A stretch of DNA of 64,000 nt from CAVSPO01 sp963730005 (GCA_963730005.1 CAVSPO010000013.1:124001-188000), one strand, 5' to 3'; counted from the first letter of the stretch, positions 7,294 through 16,004 are shown. Notes: generated from the letters alone by a model not told the origin. A program made the numbers and translations.

Positions 7294-8982
7294 TCAGATC
7301 CAGCTGCGGAACCACATCCGCAGCTGCCAGGCAGTCCGGCTGATCAGGGTGTCGGTGAGGATCGGGTAGATGAACCAGAAGTTCAGCGCGATCAAGCCCA
7401 CGCACACACCCACCACCCTGGCGCCGAGCCGACGTCGGGAGCTGCGCTGCGCAGGCCCCAGGATCTTGCCGAAACACATCGCCAGCACCGTCGCGGTGAA
7501 CGGGATGATCATGATCGCGTAGAAGAAGAACAGCGGCCGGTCGGCGTTGGGGAACCACATGATCCAGGTGGCCAGGCCGCCGATGACAGGAATGGCGAAC
7601 CGCCAGTCCCGGCCCAGGATCCAGAACCCGAGCCCCGCCACCAACCCGATCGCGGCCATCCACCACAACATCGGTGTGCCCATGCCGGAGATGACGCGAA
7701 GGCAGGTCTCGCCGGCGTCCACCGTGCAGCCCTCGGTGCCCGGCTTGATGTCGTTGACGGCGTCAATTCCGATCACCCGCCCGAGCACCAGCCAGCCGGC
7801 CGGATGGGCCTCGTAGATGTGGGTCTGCTGCGCAATCCAGTCGCCGGTGTGGAAGTTGTAGATGTCGACGTGGTAGTGCCACAGCGACGCCAACGGCGCC
7901 CCGAACAGCCTGACCGACAGCTCCTCCGGGTTGGCGGCTCCCCAGCCGCGACCGTAGCCACCCAGCGTGTGCAGCCAACTGGCCCAGGTGCCGACGTAGA
8001 CGGCCAGCGCCGTGGGCACCAGATGCAGGAACGCGAGCGGTGCGTCCAGGTAGACGGATTTCCAGGCGGCACCGCCGGCGCCGGCGACGCTGCGCGCCCG
8101 GTGATCCAGGATGACCGAAACGATCCCCATGGCCGCCAGCACATAGACGGCGTTCCACTTGCAGCCGATGGCCAGCCCGAACATGATGCCTGCCACCAGC
8201 CGCCAAGGCCGGAACCAGACCCTGGGGCCGAAGGCGCCGCCGAGACTGGCCAGTCCGTTGGCGCGCAGGTGGGCGGCAAGTTTGCGTCTGAACCAGTCGC
8301 GATCGGCCACCACTGCCGCCACCGCCGTCACCGTGAAGAACGCCTCGAAGATGTCGAGCAGGGCGATCCGGCTCATCATGAAGGACAGTCCGTCCAGCAC
8401 CAGCAGCAGCCCGGCGAGCGCGCCGACCATGGTGCTGCGCGACAGGCGGCGCGCCATGCGCACCGTGGCGCCGACCAGCAGGCACCCGAACACCAGCGCG
8501 GAGAACCTCCAGCCCAACGAGTTCATCCCGAACAGCTGCTCCCCGACCGCGATCAGCCACTTGCCGAGCTGCGGGTGGACGACGAACGAGGGGCTGGCAT
8601 TCCATCCGTCCACGTTGCCGGCCGCGATCGTGTCGTCGGCCCCGGCCGCCCAGCTGCCCTCGTAGCCCAGCTGCAGCAGTGTCCAGGCGTCCTTGGCGTA
8701 GTAGGTCTCGTCGAAGACGACGTGTCCGGGGAAACTGATGCCGGGCCCTCGCACCAGGAAGGCGAGCACGACCAGTGCCAACGTGACCAACCAGCTGCGC
8801 CGTTCGTCCGCCCGCAAGGCCAGGTCATCCTCGAGACGCTCGATGGTCGACCGCAGCCGGTGACGGTGAGGGGCCGGCGACTCCGGCGCCGTGTCCGAGG
8901 CGACCGGTTCGGCACCCGGGCAGTCATCCGCAGGCGCGGCCACGTCCGTGCCGCTCACCGGGGTCGGCTGGTCAGATGTCAC
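7294..8982 (-). CDS. Polyprenol-phosphate-mannose protein O-mannosyltransferase (PMT, GT39)
   Basis: 562 residues. A soluble N-terminal tail (~60 residues), then 10-11 membrane helices. The first extracytoplasmic loop holds FDETYYAKDAW, with the Asp-Glu pair needed for catalysis in PMT enzymes, and HPQLGKW follows. It transfers mannose from polyprenol phosphate mannose to Ser/Thr of exported proteins; the M. tuberculosis homologue Rv1002c is coupled to Sec export. The GTG at 8982 follows TAGAAT (8994-8989) by 6 nt. Divergent from rsmI, the same arrangement as Rv1002c/Rv1003. Confidence 0.9.
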   Translation of the reverse strand: MTSDQPTPVSGTDVAAPADDCPGAEPVASDTAPESPAPHRHRLRSTIERLEDDLALRADERRSWLVTLALVVLAFLVRGPGISFPGHVVFDETYYAKDAWTLLQLGYEGSWAAGADDTIAAGNVDGWNASPSFVVHPQLGKWLIAVGEQLFGMNSLGWRFSALVFGCLLVGATVRMARRLSRSTMVGALAGLLLVLDGLSFMMSRIALLDIFEAFFTVTAVAAVVADRDWFRRKLAAHLRANGLASLGGAFGPRVWFRPWRLVAGIMFGLAIGCKWNAVYVLAAMGIVSVILDHRARSVAGAGGAAWKSVYLDAPLAFLHLVPTALAVYVGTWASWLHTLGGYGRGWGAANPEELSVRLFGAPLASLWHYHVDIYNFHTGDWIAQQTHIYEAHPAGWLVLGRVIGIDAVNDIKPGTEGCTVDAGETCLRVISGMGTPMLWWMAAIGLVAGLGFWILGRDWRFAIPVIGGLATWIMWFPNADRPLFFFYAIMIIPFTATVLAMCFGKILGPAQRSSRRRLGARVVGVCVGLIALNFWFIYPILTDTLISRTAWQLRMWFRSWI

Positions 8983-8988
8983 CTGACC

Positions 8989-8994
8989 ATTCTA
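8989..8994 (-). promoter_or_regulatory. -10 element of the leaderless pmt transcript
   Basis: TAGAAT on the minus strand ends 6 nt before the GTG start codon at 8982, placing the predicted transcript start at the start codon. No Shine-Dalgarno sequence is present. Confidence 0.65.
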
Positions 8995-9057
8995 GAAGCA
9001 CGCAAATGACTGACCGCCGGGGGCCGGCGGGCGCCGGCAGGGTGGCAGGATTGCGCC

Positions 9058-9966
9058 GTGACCTACCTGGAACCCCCGAAGGGCGACGTGCGCGGTGTGC
9101 TGGTGCTGGCCGGGACGCCGATCGGCGACTCGCGGGACGCTTCGCAGGCGCTGAAGCAGACCATCGAGACCGCCGACGTCATCGCAGCCGAGGACACCCG
9201 TCGGCTGCGGCTGCTGCTGCTGCGCCTCGGTGTGGCGACCGGGGCGCAGGTCGTCAGCTACTTCGACGGCAACGAGGCCGAGCGCACGCCGGGTCTGATC
9301 GCGGCGCTGCAGGGTGGGCAGACCGTGGTCGTCATCACCGACGCGGGGATGCCCTCGGTGAGTGACCCCGGCTACCGGCTGGTGACTGCCGCCATTGATG
9401 CCGGGATCCGGGTGACGGCAGTGCCCGGCCCGAGTGCGGTGTTGACAGCGCTGGCGGTCTCGGGGCTGGCGGTCGACCGGTTCACCTTCGAGGGCTTCCT
9501 GCCCCGCAAGGCGGGGGAGCGTCGCAGACGCCTCGACGAGCTTCGCGCCGAGCCGCGCACCATGGTCTTCTTCGAGGCACCGCACCGGCTGGCCGACTTC
9601 CTCGGCGATGCCGGACGCGCGCTGGGGGTGGATCGTCCGGCCGCAGTGTGCCGGGAGCTGACCAAACCGCACGAGGAGGTGGTGCGGGGCGGGTTGGCGG
9701 ACCTGGCCGAGTGGGCCGGCGAACACGCCCGCGGCGAGGTCACCGTCGTCATCTCCGGCGCCCCGGCGCTGGAGGAAGGCCCTGAGCAGGCGCTGGCCAT
9801 GGTGCAGCGGCGGATGGCCGACGGCGAGAAGCTGAGTGCCGCCGTGGCCGAGGTCGCCCAGGTCACCGGCATGCGACGCAAGGACCTGTACCAGGCGGCG
9901 CTGGCGGGGCTTCGGCAGGGAGCTGCGGCCGTCGACGGCCAGACCGGCGATGCGGGTCGTCCCTGA
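9058..9966 (+). CDS. rsmI: 16S rRNA 2'-O-methyltransferase RsmI
   Basis: 302 residues, SAM-dependent tetrapyrrole-methylase fold. Visible motifs: VLAGTPIGDSRDAS (about 14-27), AAEDTRR, TDAGMPSVSDPGYRL (SAM region) and VPGPSAVLTALAVSGL. It methylates the 2'-OH of C1402 of 16S rRNA together with RsmH. The GTG at 9058 has a weak CAGGAT -10 6 nt upstream and no Shine-Dalgarno sequence, so a leaderless start is likely. Length is slightly above the usual 280-290 because of the N-terminus. Confidence 0.92.
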   Translation: MTYLEPPKGDVRGVLVLAGTPIGDSRDASQALKQTIETADVIAAEDTRRLRLLLLRLGVATGAQVVSYFDGNEAERTPGLIAALQGGQTVVVITDAGMPSVSDPGYRLVTAAIDAGIRVTAVPGPSAVLTALAVSGLAVDRFTFEGFLPRKAGERRRRLDELRAEPRTMVFFEAPHRLADFLGDAGRALGVDRPAAVCRELTKPHEEVVRGGLADLAEWAGEHARGEVTVVISGAPALEEGPEQALAMVQRRMADGEKLSAAVAEVAQVTGMRRKDLYQAALAGLRQGAAAVDGQTGDAGRP

Positions 9967-10014
9967 TAGGTTCGGGCGCAGACAGCGGGACACCGGCACA
10001 CAGCGCAAGGAAGA

Positions 10015-10932
10015 ATGACCGTGAACACAACACCCGAAGCGCCCCCGCGCAGCCGAGGCCGCGAGGCCATCGAACTTCTCGGGTTGCCGCCGCTGCCCGA
10101 GCCGCTGCCCGCTGCCGTGATCGACTCACACACCCATCTGGACGGCACCAAGCTCAAGAGCGGGCTTCGGGTCAGTGACAGCCTGTCAGCTGCGGCGGCG
10201 GTCGGCGTCACGAAGGTGGTGCAGGCCTCCGACAGCGTCCAGGAGAGCGAGTGGGCGGTCGGGTTGGCCAGCACCCATCCCAACGTGGTGGCCTGCGTCG
10301 CAGTGCATCCCAACGTGGCCGCCCGCTGCACCGACGAGGCACTGGACGAGCAGCTGCAGGCCATCGATGCGCTGGCCGGGGCGGGGCGGCACGTGCGGGC
10401 CATCGGTGAAACCGGTCTGGACTACTACCGCGTGCGTGACGAAGCCGAACGCTCGCGGCAGCGGCGCAGCTTCGCGGCCCACATCGGCCTGGCCAAGGCG
10501 CACGACCTGACCCTGGTGATCCATGACCGCGACGCCCACGACGACATCGCGGACATGCTGGACAGTGAGGGGTGGCCGCCGCGGGTCGTCATGCACTGTT
10601 TCAGCGGCGACGCCGGCTTCGCCGAGCGCTGCCTCGCGGCCGGCGCCTGGCTCAGCTTCGCCGGCACCATCACTTTCAGGAACAGCGATGCGCTGCGGCT
10701 GGCGCTGGCGGTCACGCCCGACGACCGGTTGCTGGTCGAGACCGATGCGCCCTACCTGACGCCGATGCCGTTGCGGGGGCGTCCCAACGCTCCTTACCTG
10801 TTGGCGCACACGGTGCGTTTCATCGGCGAGGAGCTGGCCCGCTGCGGCCGGGCGATGCCGCTGGACGAGTTGTGTGACCGGATCGTGGCGAATACCGATA
10901 CAGCCTTCGGTGGGCCCTGGGGCGCGGCCTGA
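10015..10932 (+). CDS. tatD: TatD-family metal-dependent hydrolase (DNase)
   Basis: 305 residues, TIM-barrel amidohydrolase. Metal ligands are seen in IDSHTHLD (about 38-45), GETGLDYYR, the VIHDRDAHDD and MHCFSGD histidines and the ETDAPYLTP aspartate. Family members degrade DNA from 3' ends and act on peptidic or nucleic substrates in the cytosol. ATG at 10015 with GGAAG about 5 nt upstream. Its stop overlaps the rsmA start by one base. In M. tuberculosis an rpf gene lies between tatD and rsmA; here there is no room for one. Confidence 0.92.
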   Translation: MTVNTTPEAPPRSRGREAIELLGLPPLPEPLPAAVIDSHTHLDGTKLKSGLRVSDSLSAAAAVGVTKVVQASDSVQESEWAVGLASTHPNVVACVAVHPNVAARCTDEALDEQLQAIDALAGAGRHVRAIGETGLDYYRVRDEAERSRQRRSFAAHIGLAKAHDLTLVIHDRDAHDDIADMLDSEGWPPRVVMHCFSGDAGFAERCLAAGAWLSFAGTITFRNSDALRLALAVTPDDRLLVETDAPYLTPMPLRGRPNAPYLLAHTVRFIGEELARCGRAMPLDELCDRIVANTDTAFGGPWGAA

Positions 10933-11771
10933 TGGGCGCGCTGCTCGACCCGCGCACGGTCCGCGAGCTTGCCGCCAGCATCGATCTGCGGCCCACCAAG
11001 CAACGAGGCCAGAACTTCGTGGTCGACCCCAACACCATCCGCCGGATCGTCAACCTGTCAGGCGTCGACGCCCACGACGAGGTGCTGGAGATCGGCCCCG
11101 GCCTGGGATCGTTGACGCTGGGCCTGCTGGAGACCGGCGCCCGGGTGACAGCGATCGAGATCGAGTCCGCGCTTGCCCAGCTGTTGGGGTCCACCGTGGC
11201 CCGCCACCAGCCGGAGCACGCCGGCAACCTGACCGTCATCGAGTCGGATGCCCTGGCCATCACCCAGCTGCCCACCGCACCCACTGCTGTGGTCGCCAAT
11301 CTCCCCTACAACGTTGCCGTCCCGGTGCTGTTGCACATGTTGGCGCACTTCGACACCTGGACCAAGGGTCTGGTGATGGTGCAACTGGAGGTGGCCGACC
11401 GGCTGGTGGCCGGCCCTGGGTCCAGGGTCTACGGGGTGCCGAGCGCCAAACTGGCCTGGTACGCCAGCGCCGCCAGGGTGGGCACAGTGCCCCCGACGGT
11501 GTTCTGGCCGATGCCCAACGTCGACTCCGGCCTGGTCCGGATCAGCCGTCGTGAGCCCCCCGAGACCTCCGCCAGCCGGGAACGCGTGTTCGCCGTCATC
11601 GACGCCGCCTTCGGGCAACGACGCAAGATGCTGCGGGCCGCGCTCAAGGGTCTTTGTGGCTCGTCGGAGGCTGCGTCGGCCGCCATCACAGCTGCCGGAA
11701 TCGATCCGGCGGTGCGTGGCGAGATGATCGACGTGGCCGGTTTCGCACGCATCGCCGAACACATCGGCTGA
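10932..11771 (+). CDS. rsmA: 16S rRNA dimethyladenosine transferase RsmA (KsgA)
   Basis: 279 residues. SAM-binding motif I EIGPGLGSLT (about 55-64), acidic loop AIEIESAL, and motif IV NLPYNVAVP (about 122-130) with the catalytic N-L-P-Y. N-terminal QRGQNFVVDPN is the usual RsmA lead-in. It dimethylates the two adjacent adenines of helix 45 of 16S rRNA late in 30S assembly. The ATG at 10932 shares its A with the tatD TGA (TGATG), so translation is coupled. Confidence 0.95.
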   Translation: MGALLDPRTVRELAASIDLRPTKQRGQNFVVDPNTIRRIVNLSGVDAHDEVLEIGPGLGSLTLGLLETGARVTAIEIESALAQLLGSTVARHQPEHAGNLTVIESDALAITQLPTAPTAVVANLPYNVAVPVLLHMLAHFDTWTKGLVMVQLEVADRLVAGPGSRVYGVPSAKLAWYASAARVGTVPPTVFWPMPNVDSGLVRISRREPPETSASRERVFAVIDAAFGQRRKMLRAALKGLCGSSEAASAAITAAGIDPAVRGEMIDVAGFARIAEHIG

Positions 11772-11853
11772 CCCGGGGCAGCTCGGCCGTCTGCCGTGGC
11801 AGGTCAGTCGGACCGGACCGTGGCGTTCCCTGCCCCGGCACGGCGAAAGTCGC

Positions 11854-11859
11854 TACGTT
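11854..11859 (+). promoter_or_regulatory. -10 element of the leaderless ispE transcript
   Basis: TACGTT ends 6 nt before the ispE GTG at 11866; no Shine-Dalgarno sequence lies between them. This supports the start chosen for ispE. Confidence 0.6.
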
Positions 11860-11865
11860 GAACCG

Positions 11866-12807
11866 GTGACCCAGCCGACATCGACAGCAAGCCACGACAC
11901 GACGCCAGTTCGGGTACGAGTCCCGGCCAAGGTCAATCTGTCTTTGGCGGTGGGGGCGCGTCACGACGACGGCTACCACGACCTGCTGACCGTGTTCATG
12001 GCGCTGTCGCTCTTCGACGAGGTGACCGCCACCATGGCCGACGGTGGCGTGATCGACCTGCTGCTGTCCGGGCCCGGGACCCGGCACGTGCCCCGCGACG
12101 ACCGCAACCTCGCCGTCCGAGCCGCGAAGTTGTTGCGCGACCGCTACGGGCACCCCGACCTGGGGGCCGGTCTGGAGTTGAAGAAGGCCATTCCCGTCGC
12201 CGGCGGCATGGCCGGTGGCTCCGCGGACGCGGCCGCCACCCTGTTGGCCTGCTCGATGCTGTGGGACCTCGACACCACGCCGGACGACCTGCAGGCGCTG
12301 GGGGCGGCGTTGGGCGCCGACGTGCCGTTCGGGCTGGTCGGAAACTGCGCCCTCGGCAGTGGACGCGGCGACAAGCTGGTCCCCGTGCTGTGCCGGGGCA
12401 CCTACCACTGGGTGTTGGCGGTGGCGCCGCGAGGGCTGTCGACGCCGACGGTGTTCCACCGTTTCGACGAGCTGGCAGACGTCCACGCCGCCACCGACCT
12501 GGAGTTGCCCACTGCACTGATCAATGCGTTGACCAGCGGTGATGTGCGGGCGCTGGCAGCCAACCTGCGCAACGACCTGCAGGACGCAGCGCTTGATCTG
12601 TATCCCCAACTGGCCGACACGCTGGCCGCCGGGCGACGGGCCGGGGCGCTGGCCGGCATCGTTTCCGGATCGGGTCCCACCTGCGCCTTCCTGTGCGCCG
12701 ACGAATCGAACGCTCTCGAGGTGGCCGCTGCCTTGGTCGGGAACCCGGCCGTGCGCGCCGTCAAGCGGGCCTACGGCCCGGTGCCGGGGGCCCAGCTGTT
12801 GGTGTGA
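11866..12807 (+). CDS. ispE: 4-diphosphocytidyl-2-C-methyl-D-erythritol kinase
   Basis: 313 residues, GHMP kinase fold. PAKVNLSLAVG (about 20-30) holds the catalytic Lys/Asn region, IPVAGGMAGGSADAAATL (about 106-123) is the ATP-binding glycine loop, and VSGSGPTCAF (about 265) the third GHMP motif. It phosphorylates CDP-methylerythritol in the non-mevalonate isoprenoid pathway, which feeds the uppS product made elsewhere in this window. GTG start, leaderless type. The tetR gene faces it with a 15-bp gap. Confidence 0.94.
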   Translation: MTQPTSTASHDTTPVRVRVPAKVNLSLAVGARHDDGYHDLLTVFMALSLFDEVTATMADGGVIDLLLSGPGTRHVPRDDRNLAVRAAKLLRDRYGHPDLGAGLELKKAIPVAGGMAGGSADAAATLLACSMLWDLDTTPDDLQALGAALGADVPFGLVGNCALGSGRGDKLVPVLCRGTYHWVLAVAPRGLSTPTVFHRFDELADVHAATDLELPTALINALTSGDVRALAANLRNDLQDAALDLYPQLADTLAAGRRAGALAGIVSGSGPTCAFLCADESNALEVAAALVGNPAVRAVKRAYGPVPGAQLLV

Positions 12808-12822
12808 ACCCGGTTCAGCGGG

Positions 12823-13464
12823 TCAGTGCTGCTGGGTGAGCAGGCTCGGATCGTGTTCCAGGGTGCGCAGCCCGTTCCACAGCAGGTTGACCAGTTGGGC
12901 TGCCACGACCTCTTTCGCGGGCTCGCGCGTCTCGACCCAGCTCATGCCGGCACCCGCGATGGCCCCGACCAGCGCGCGGGCGTACAGCGTGCTCAGCGTT
13001 GGATCGAACCCGTGGCGCACCAACGGTCTGGCGAGCAACCGCCCCACCATCGTCTGGGTGTCGTTCAGGACACCGGTGATCGATGAACCGTCCCGCTGCA
13101 GGATGCGAAATCCGTCGGGGTGGGCGTCGATGTAGTCGAGCAAGGCGAGCGTGCCGAGCTCGATGACCTCGCGGTAGGTGGCGCGCGGGGTGGTCAGTGC
13201 CCTGGTCAGGCTCTCGTGCAGGACGGCGATCTCGGAGTCGACGACCGCCGTGTACAGGCCCTCCTTGCCGCCGAAGTGCTCGTACAACACCGGCTTGCTG
13301 ATGCCGGCCAGCCCGGCGAGTTCTTCCATGGAAGTACCGTCCAGCCCCTTGTCGGCGAAGGTGGCGCGTCCGATGACCATCAGCTGGGCGCGCCGCTCCG
13401 CCCGGGTCATGCGCGTCCGGCCTCGCCTGGCCCGCAGGGATGGTTTCTGGTCCACCTTGCCCAT
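12823..13464 (-). CDS. TetR-family transcriptional regulator
   Basis: 213 residues. N-terminal helix-turn-helix: ATFADKGLDGTSMEELAGLAGISK then PVLYEHFGGKEGLY (about 34-70), the standard TetR DNA-binding layout, followed by a helical ligand-binding domain. A basic lead (RARRGRTRMTRAERR) precedes it. The ligand is unknown; the M. tuberculosis homologue at this place is Rv1019. The ATG at 13464 has no Shine-Dalgarno; GTGs at 13518 and 13515 are alternative starts that would add 17-18 residues. The likely promoter is the minus-strand TACCTT at 13555-13550, shared with tRNA-Gln. Confidence 0.85.
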   Translation of the reverse strand: MGKVDQKPSLRARRGRTRMTRAERRAQLMVIGRATFADKGLDGTSMEELAGLAGISKPVLYEHFGGKEGLYTAVVDSEIAVLHESLTRALTTPRATYREVIELGTLALLDYIDAHPDGFRILQRDGSSITGVLNDTQTMVGRLLARPLVRHGFDPTLSTLYARALVGAIAGAGMSWVETREPAKEVVAAQLVNLLWNGLRTLEHDPSLLTQQH

Positions 13465-13548
13465 TTTGGCCGACGAAGCCGGCTTCACCGCAATCGGCTG
13501 ACCTGCCGCCGCCACCACCGGGTTTGGCAACGACCGCTCGTGTGGACC

Positions 13549-13555
13549 TAAGGTA
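13549..13555. promoter_or_regulatory. Second TAnnnTA divergent -10 (TAAGGTA), tetR / tRNA-Gln
   Basis: TAAGGT on the plus strand (13549-13554) lies 28 nt before mature tRNA-Gln, with TTGGCA at 13524-13529 as a possible -35 (19-bp spacing). On the minus strand the same site reads TACCTT and points toward tetR. Confidence 0.5.
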
Positions 13556-13582
13556 GGACTCGCCGCAGGCGCTCTGCGCCGA

Positions 13583-13661
13583 TCCCCGGTTGGTCTGCCG
13601 GTAGGGCCCGCCTGACTTTGAATCAGGATTAGCGACGCAGGTTCGACTCCTGCCCGGGGAG
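13583..13661 (+). tRNA. tRNA-Gln (anticodon TTG)
   Basis: Acceptor TCCCCGG pairs with CCGGGGA; anticodon stem CCTGA/TCAGG with loop CTTTGAA gives anticodon TTG; T arm GCAGG-TTCGACT-CCTGC; discriminator G as in glutamine tRNAs. CCA is not fully encoded. By this folding the variable loop has 9 nt and two bases separate D and anticodon stems, so the molecule is about 79 nt, longer than usual. Its place just before glmU matches the glnU-glmU order in mycobacteria. Confidence 0.88.
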
Positions 13662-13723
13662 CAAGATCACGACTTTTCGGCGCTGCCGCAGGGGTGCGCT
13701 GTCGTGTCCCGAGTGGAGGAATC

Positions 13724-14932
13724 ATGAGCACGTCGCAGCCCGACCGCGTAGCGCTGGACCCGCCAGTCGCTGCCGTCGTTGTGCTGGCCGCCGGCGGCGG
13801 CACGCGAATGAAGTCCACCACCAGCAAGCTGTTGCACCAGGTCGGTGGCCACAGTCTGTTGAGCTACGCGGTGCAGGCGGCCGAGGAGCTCGCGCCGGAG
13901 CACCTCGTGGTGGTCGTCGGCCACGAGCGCGAGCAGGTGACTGCCCATCTTGCCGAGATCGCGCCACGTGTCACCACGGCGGTTCAGGAACAGCAGCTCG
14001 GCACCGGCGACGCCGTGCGCTGCGGCCTGGACGTGCTGGACGACATCAAGGGTGACGTCGTGGTCACCTACGGCGATGTTCCGTTGCTGACCGGGGAAAC
14101 GCTGATTGCTCTGGTGGCCGAGCACCGTGCCCATGCTGACGCCGTGACCGTGTTGACTGCTCACGTCGAGAACCCGGCGGGCTACGGCAGGATCATCCGC
14201 GACGGCGACCAGGTGGCCCGGATCGTGGAACACAAGGACTGCTCCGACGACGAGCGAGCTGTCGACGAGATCAACTCCGGCATCTACGTTTTCGACGCCG
14301 GCACGCTGCGCGACGGCCTTGCCTCCCTGACCGCCGAGAACGTCCAGGGTGAGCTCTACCTCACCGACGTGATCGCGTTCGCCCGCAGCCGTGGCGAGCG
14401 GGTCGGTGCCTTCGAGTGCGATGACGTCTGGCAGACCGAGGGGGTCAACGACCGTGCCCAGCTGGCGACACTGAATGCTGAGGCCAACCGCCGCATCGTC
14501 ACCCGCTGGATGACGGAGGGCGTCACCATCGCTGATCCGGCCGGCACCTGGATCGAGGCGGGTGTTGATCTGGCAACTGATGTGACCCTGCTGCCCGGCG
14601 TCCGGCTGCAGGGCGCCACTTCGATCGCCGCCGGGGCCTTGGTGGGCCCGGACTCCACGTTGCGCAGCGTCGAGGTGGGTGTCGGCGCCACCGTCTCCTA
14701 CACCTGTGCCGAGCTCGCCGTGGTGGCCGAAGGTGCCGAGGTCGGTCCGTTCGCCAGGCTGCGGCCGGGCGCCGAGATCGGCGCCGGGGCCACGGTGGGC
14801 AGCTTCGTCGAGATCCGCAATGCGGTCGTTGGTGAAGGGGCCGTGATTGGCGCCAACAGCGTGATTGCCGCCGACGTGGCAGCCGGCGTCAGGATCAAGC
14901 CCGGGACCGTGCTGGCTCCGCGGCAGGTATGA
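13724..14932 (+). CDS. glmU: GlmU-type UDP-GlcNAc pyrophosphorylase with truncated acetyltransferase domain
   Basis: 402 residues, against about 450-495 for a full GlmU. The N-terminal uridyltransferase is complete: LAAGGGTRM (about 24-32), QLGTGDAV, YGDVPLL (metal Asp), GYGRIIRD, VDEINSGIY, EGVND. The proline of the usual SxxPK motif is serine here (STTSK). The C-terminal left-handed beta helix reaches PFARLRPG and FVEIRNAVVG, then goes straight to a closing GANSVIAADV coil. The coils with the catalytic His (usually HLxYxGDA) and NYDG segment are absent. I predict UTP:GlcNAc-1-P uridyltransferase activity only. ATG at 13724 with GGAGGAA upstream. Confidence 0.88.
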   Translation: MSTSQPDRVALDPPVAAVVVLAAGGGTRMKSTTSKLLHQVGGHSLLSYAVQAAEELAPEHLVVVVGHEREQVTAHLAEIAPRVTTAVQEQQLGTGDAVRCGLDVLDDIKGDVVVTYGDVPLLTGETLIALVAEHRAHADAVTVLTAHVENPAGYGRIIRDGDQVARIVEHKDCSDDERAVDEINSGIYVFDAGTLRDGLASLTAENVQGELYLTDVIAFARSRGERVGAFECDDVWQTEGVNDRAQLATLNAEANRRIVTRWMTEGVTIADPAGTWIEAGVDLATDVTLLPGVRLQGATSIAAGALVGPDSTLRSVEVGVGATVSYTCAELAVVAEGAEVGPFARLRPGAEIGAGATVGSFVEIRNAVVGEGAVIGANSVIAADVAAGVRIKPGTVLAPRQV

Positions 14933-14972
14933 CAAGCGTGAACGTCTCAAATCTAACGAGGGAGCTCGACGC

Positions 14973-15950
14973 GTGAGCGGAGTCAAGAGGCCAACCGACA
15001 AGCACCTGATGCTGTTCTCCGGGCGCGCCTACCCTGATCTCGCGCGCGAGGTGGCGGAGCTGATGGGTGTGGAGCTGGTGCCCAGCCGCCTGATCTCCTA
15101 CGCCAACTCCGAGATCTACGTGCGCTACGAGGAGTCGGTTCGCGGCTCGGACGCCTTCGTCATCCAGAGTCATTCGGCGCCGGTGAACGAGGCGCTGATG
15201 GAACAGCTGATCATGGTGGACGCGCTGAAGCGGGCTTCGGCAAAGCGCATCACGGTGATCGCGCCGTTCTATCCCTACGCCCGTCAGGACAAGAAGCACA
15301 TGGGCCGCGAGCCGATCTCGGCGCGGCTGGTGGCCGACCTGTACCGCGCCGCCGGTGCCGACCGCATCATGTCGGTCGACCTGCACGCCTCGCAGATCCA
15401 GGGTTTCTTCGACGGGCCGGTCGATCACCTGTCCGGCCTGCCGGTGCTGTGCGACTACGTCACGCAGCGCTACGCCAGCGACAACGTGACGGTGGTGTCC
15501 CCTGATGCCGGCCGGGTGCGGCTCGCCGACGTCTGGTCCGACACGTTGCGCGCGCCGCTGGCCATCATCCACAAGCGCCACGATCCGCGCAAGGCCAACC
15601 AGGTGCAGGTGCGCGAAGTGGTCGGCGACGTCGAGGGGCGCGTCTGCCTGCTGGTCGACGACATGATCGACACCGCCGGCACGATCTGCCAGGCCGCTGC
15701 CGCGCTGTCCGAACGGGGCGCGGCCAAGGTGATCGCCGCCTGCACGCACGCCGTGTTCTCCGGGCCCGCAGTGGAACGCCTGAACGCCGCACCCTTCGAG
15801 GAGATCATCGTCACCAACACGCTGCCGACCCCTACCCGGGATCAGGTCGACAAGCTGACGGTGCTGTCCATCGCGCCCCTGTTGGCACGAGCCATCCACG
15901 AGGTCTTCGAGGACGGGTCGGTGACGAGTCTGTTCCCCGAAGCCTTCTGA
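14973..15950 (+). CDS. prs: Ribose-phosphate pyrophosphokinase
   Basis: 325 residues. Makes PRPP from ribose 5-phosphate and ATP for nucleotide, His and Trp synthesis. Motifs: LFSGRAYPDLAREVA, the catalytic flexible-loop region YPYARQDKKHMGREPIS (about 98-114), SPDAGRVR, and the PRPP loop DDMIDTAGT (about 228-236). The GTG at 14973 has GAGGGAG upstream; a longer frame upstream reads antisense-like through the end of glmU and is not expected. It follows glmU by 40 bp, the usual actinobacterial pair. Confidence 0.95.
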   Translation: MSGVKRPTDKHLMLFSGRAYPDLAREVAELMGVELVPSRLISYANSEIYVRYEESVRGSDAFVIQSHSAPVNEALMEQLIMVDALKRASAKRITVIAPFYPYARQDKKHMGREPISARLVADLYRAAGADRIMSVDLHASQIQGFFDGPVDHLSGLPVLCDYVTQRYASDNVTVVSPDAGRVRLADVWSDTLRAPLAIIHKRHDPRKANQVQVREVVGDVEGRVCLLVDDMIDTAGTICQAAAALSERGAAKVIAACTHAVFSGPAVERLNAAPFEEIIVTNTLPTPTRDQVDKLTVLSIAPLLARAIHEVFEDGSVTSLFPEAF

Positions 15951-16004
15951 CCGAAACGGTCGAGTCGGACCGGCCCCGATTGGGGGATCCTGCGCCCTGC
16001 TGGC

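Noticed and set aside
7177..9009. A 610-codon plus-strand frame over pmt
   Set aside because: Antisense of the membrane protein; composition is Gln/Pro/His-rich and no motif is seen.
8995..9057. GCCGGCGGGCGCCGGC palindrome before rsmI as a terminator
   Set aside because: It lies in a divergent promoter gap and has no T-run; more likely plain high-GC symmetry.
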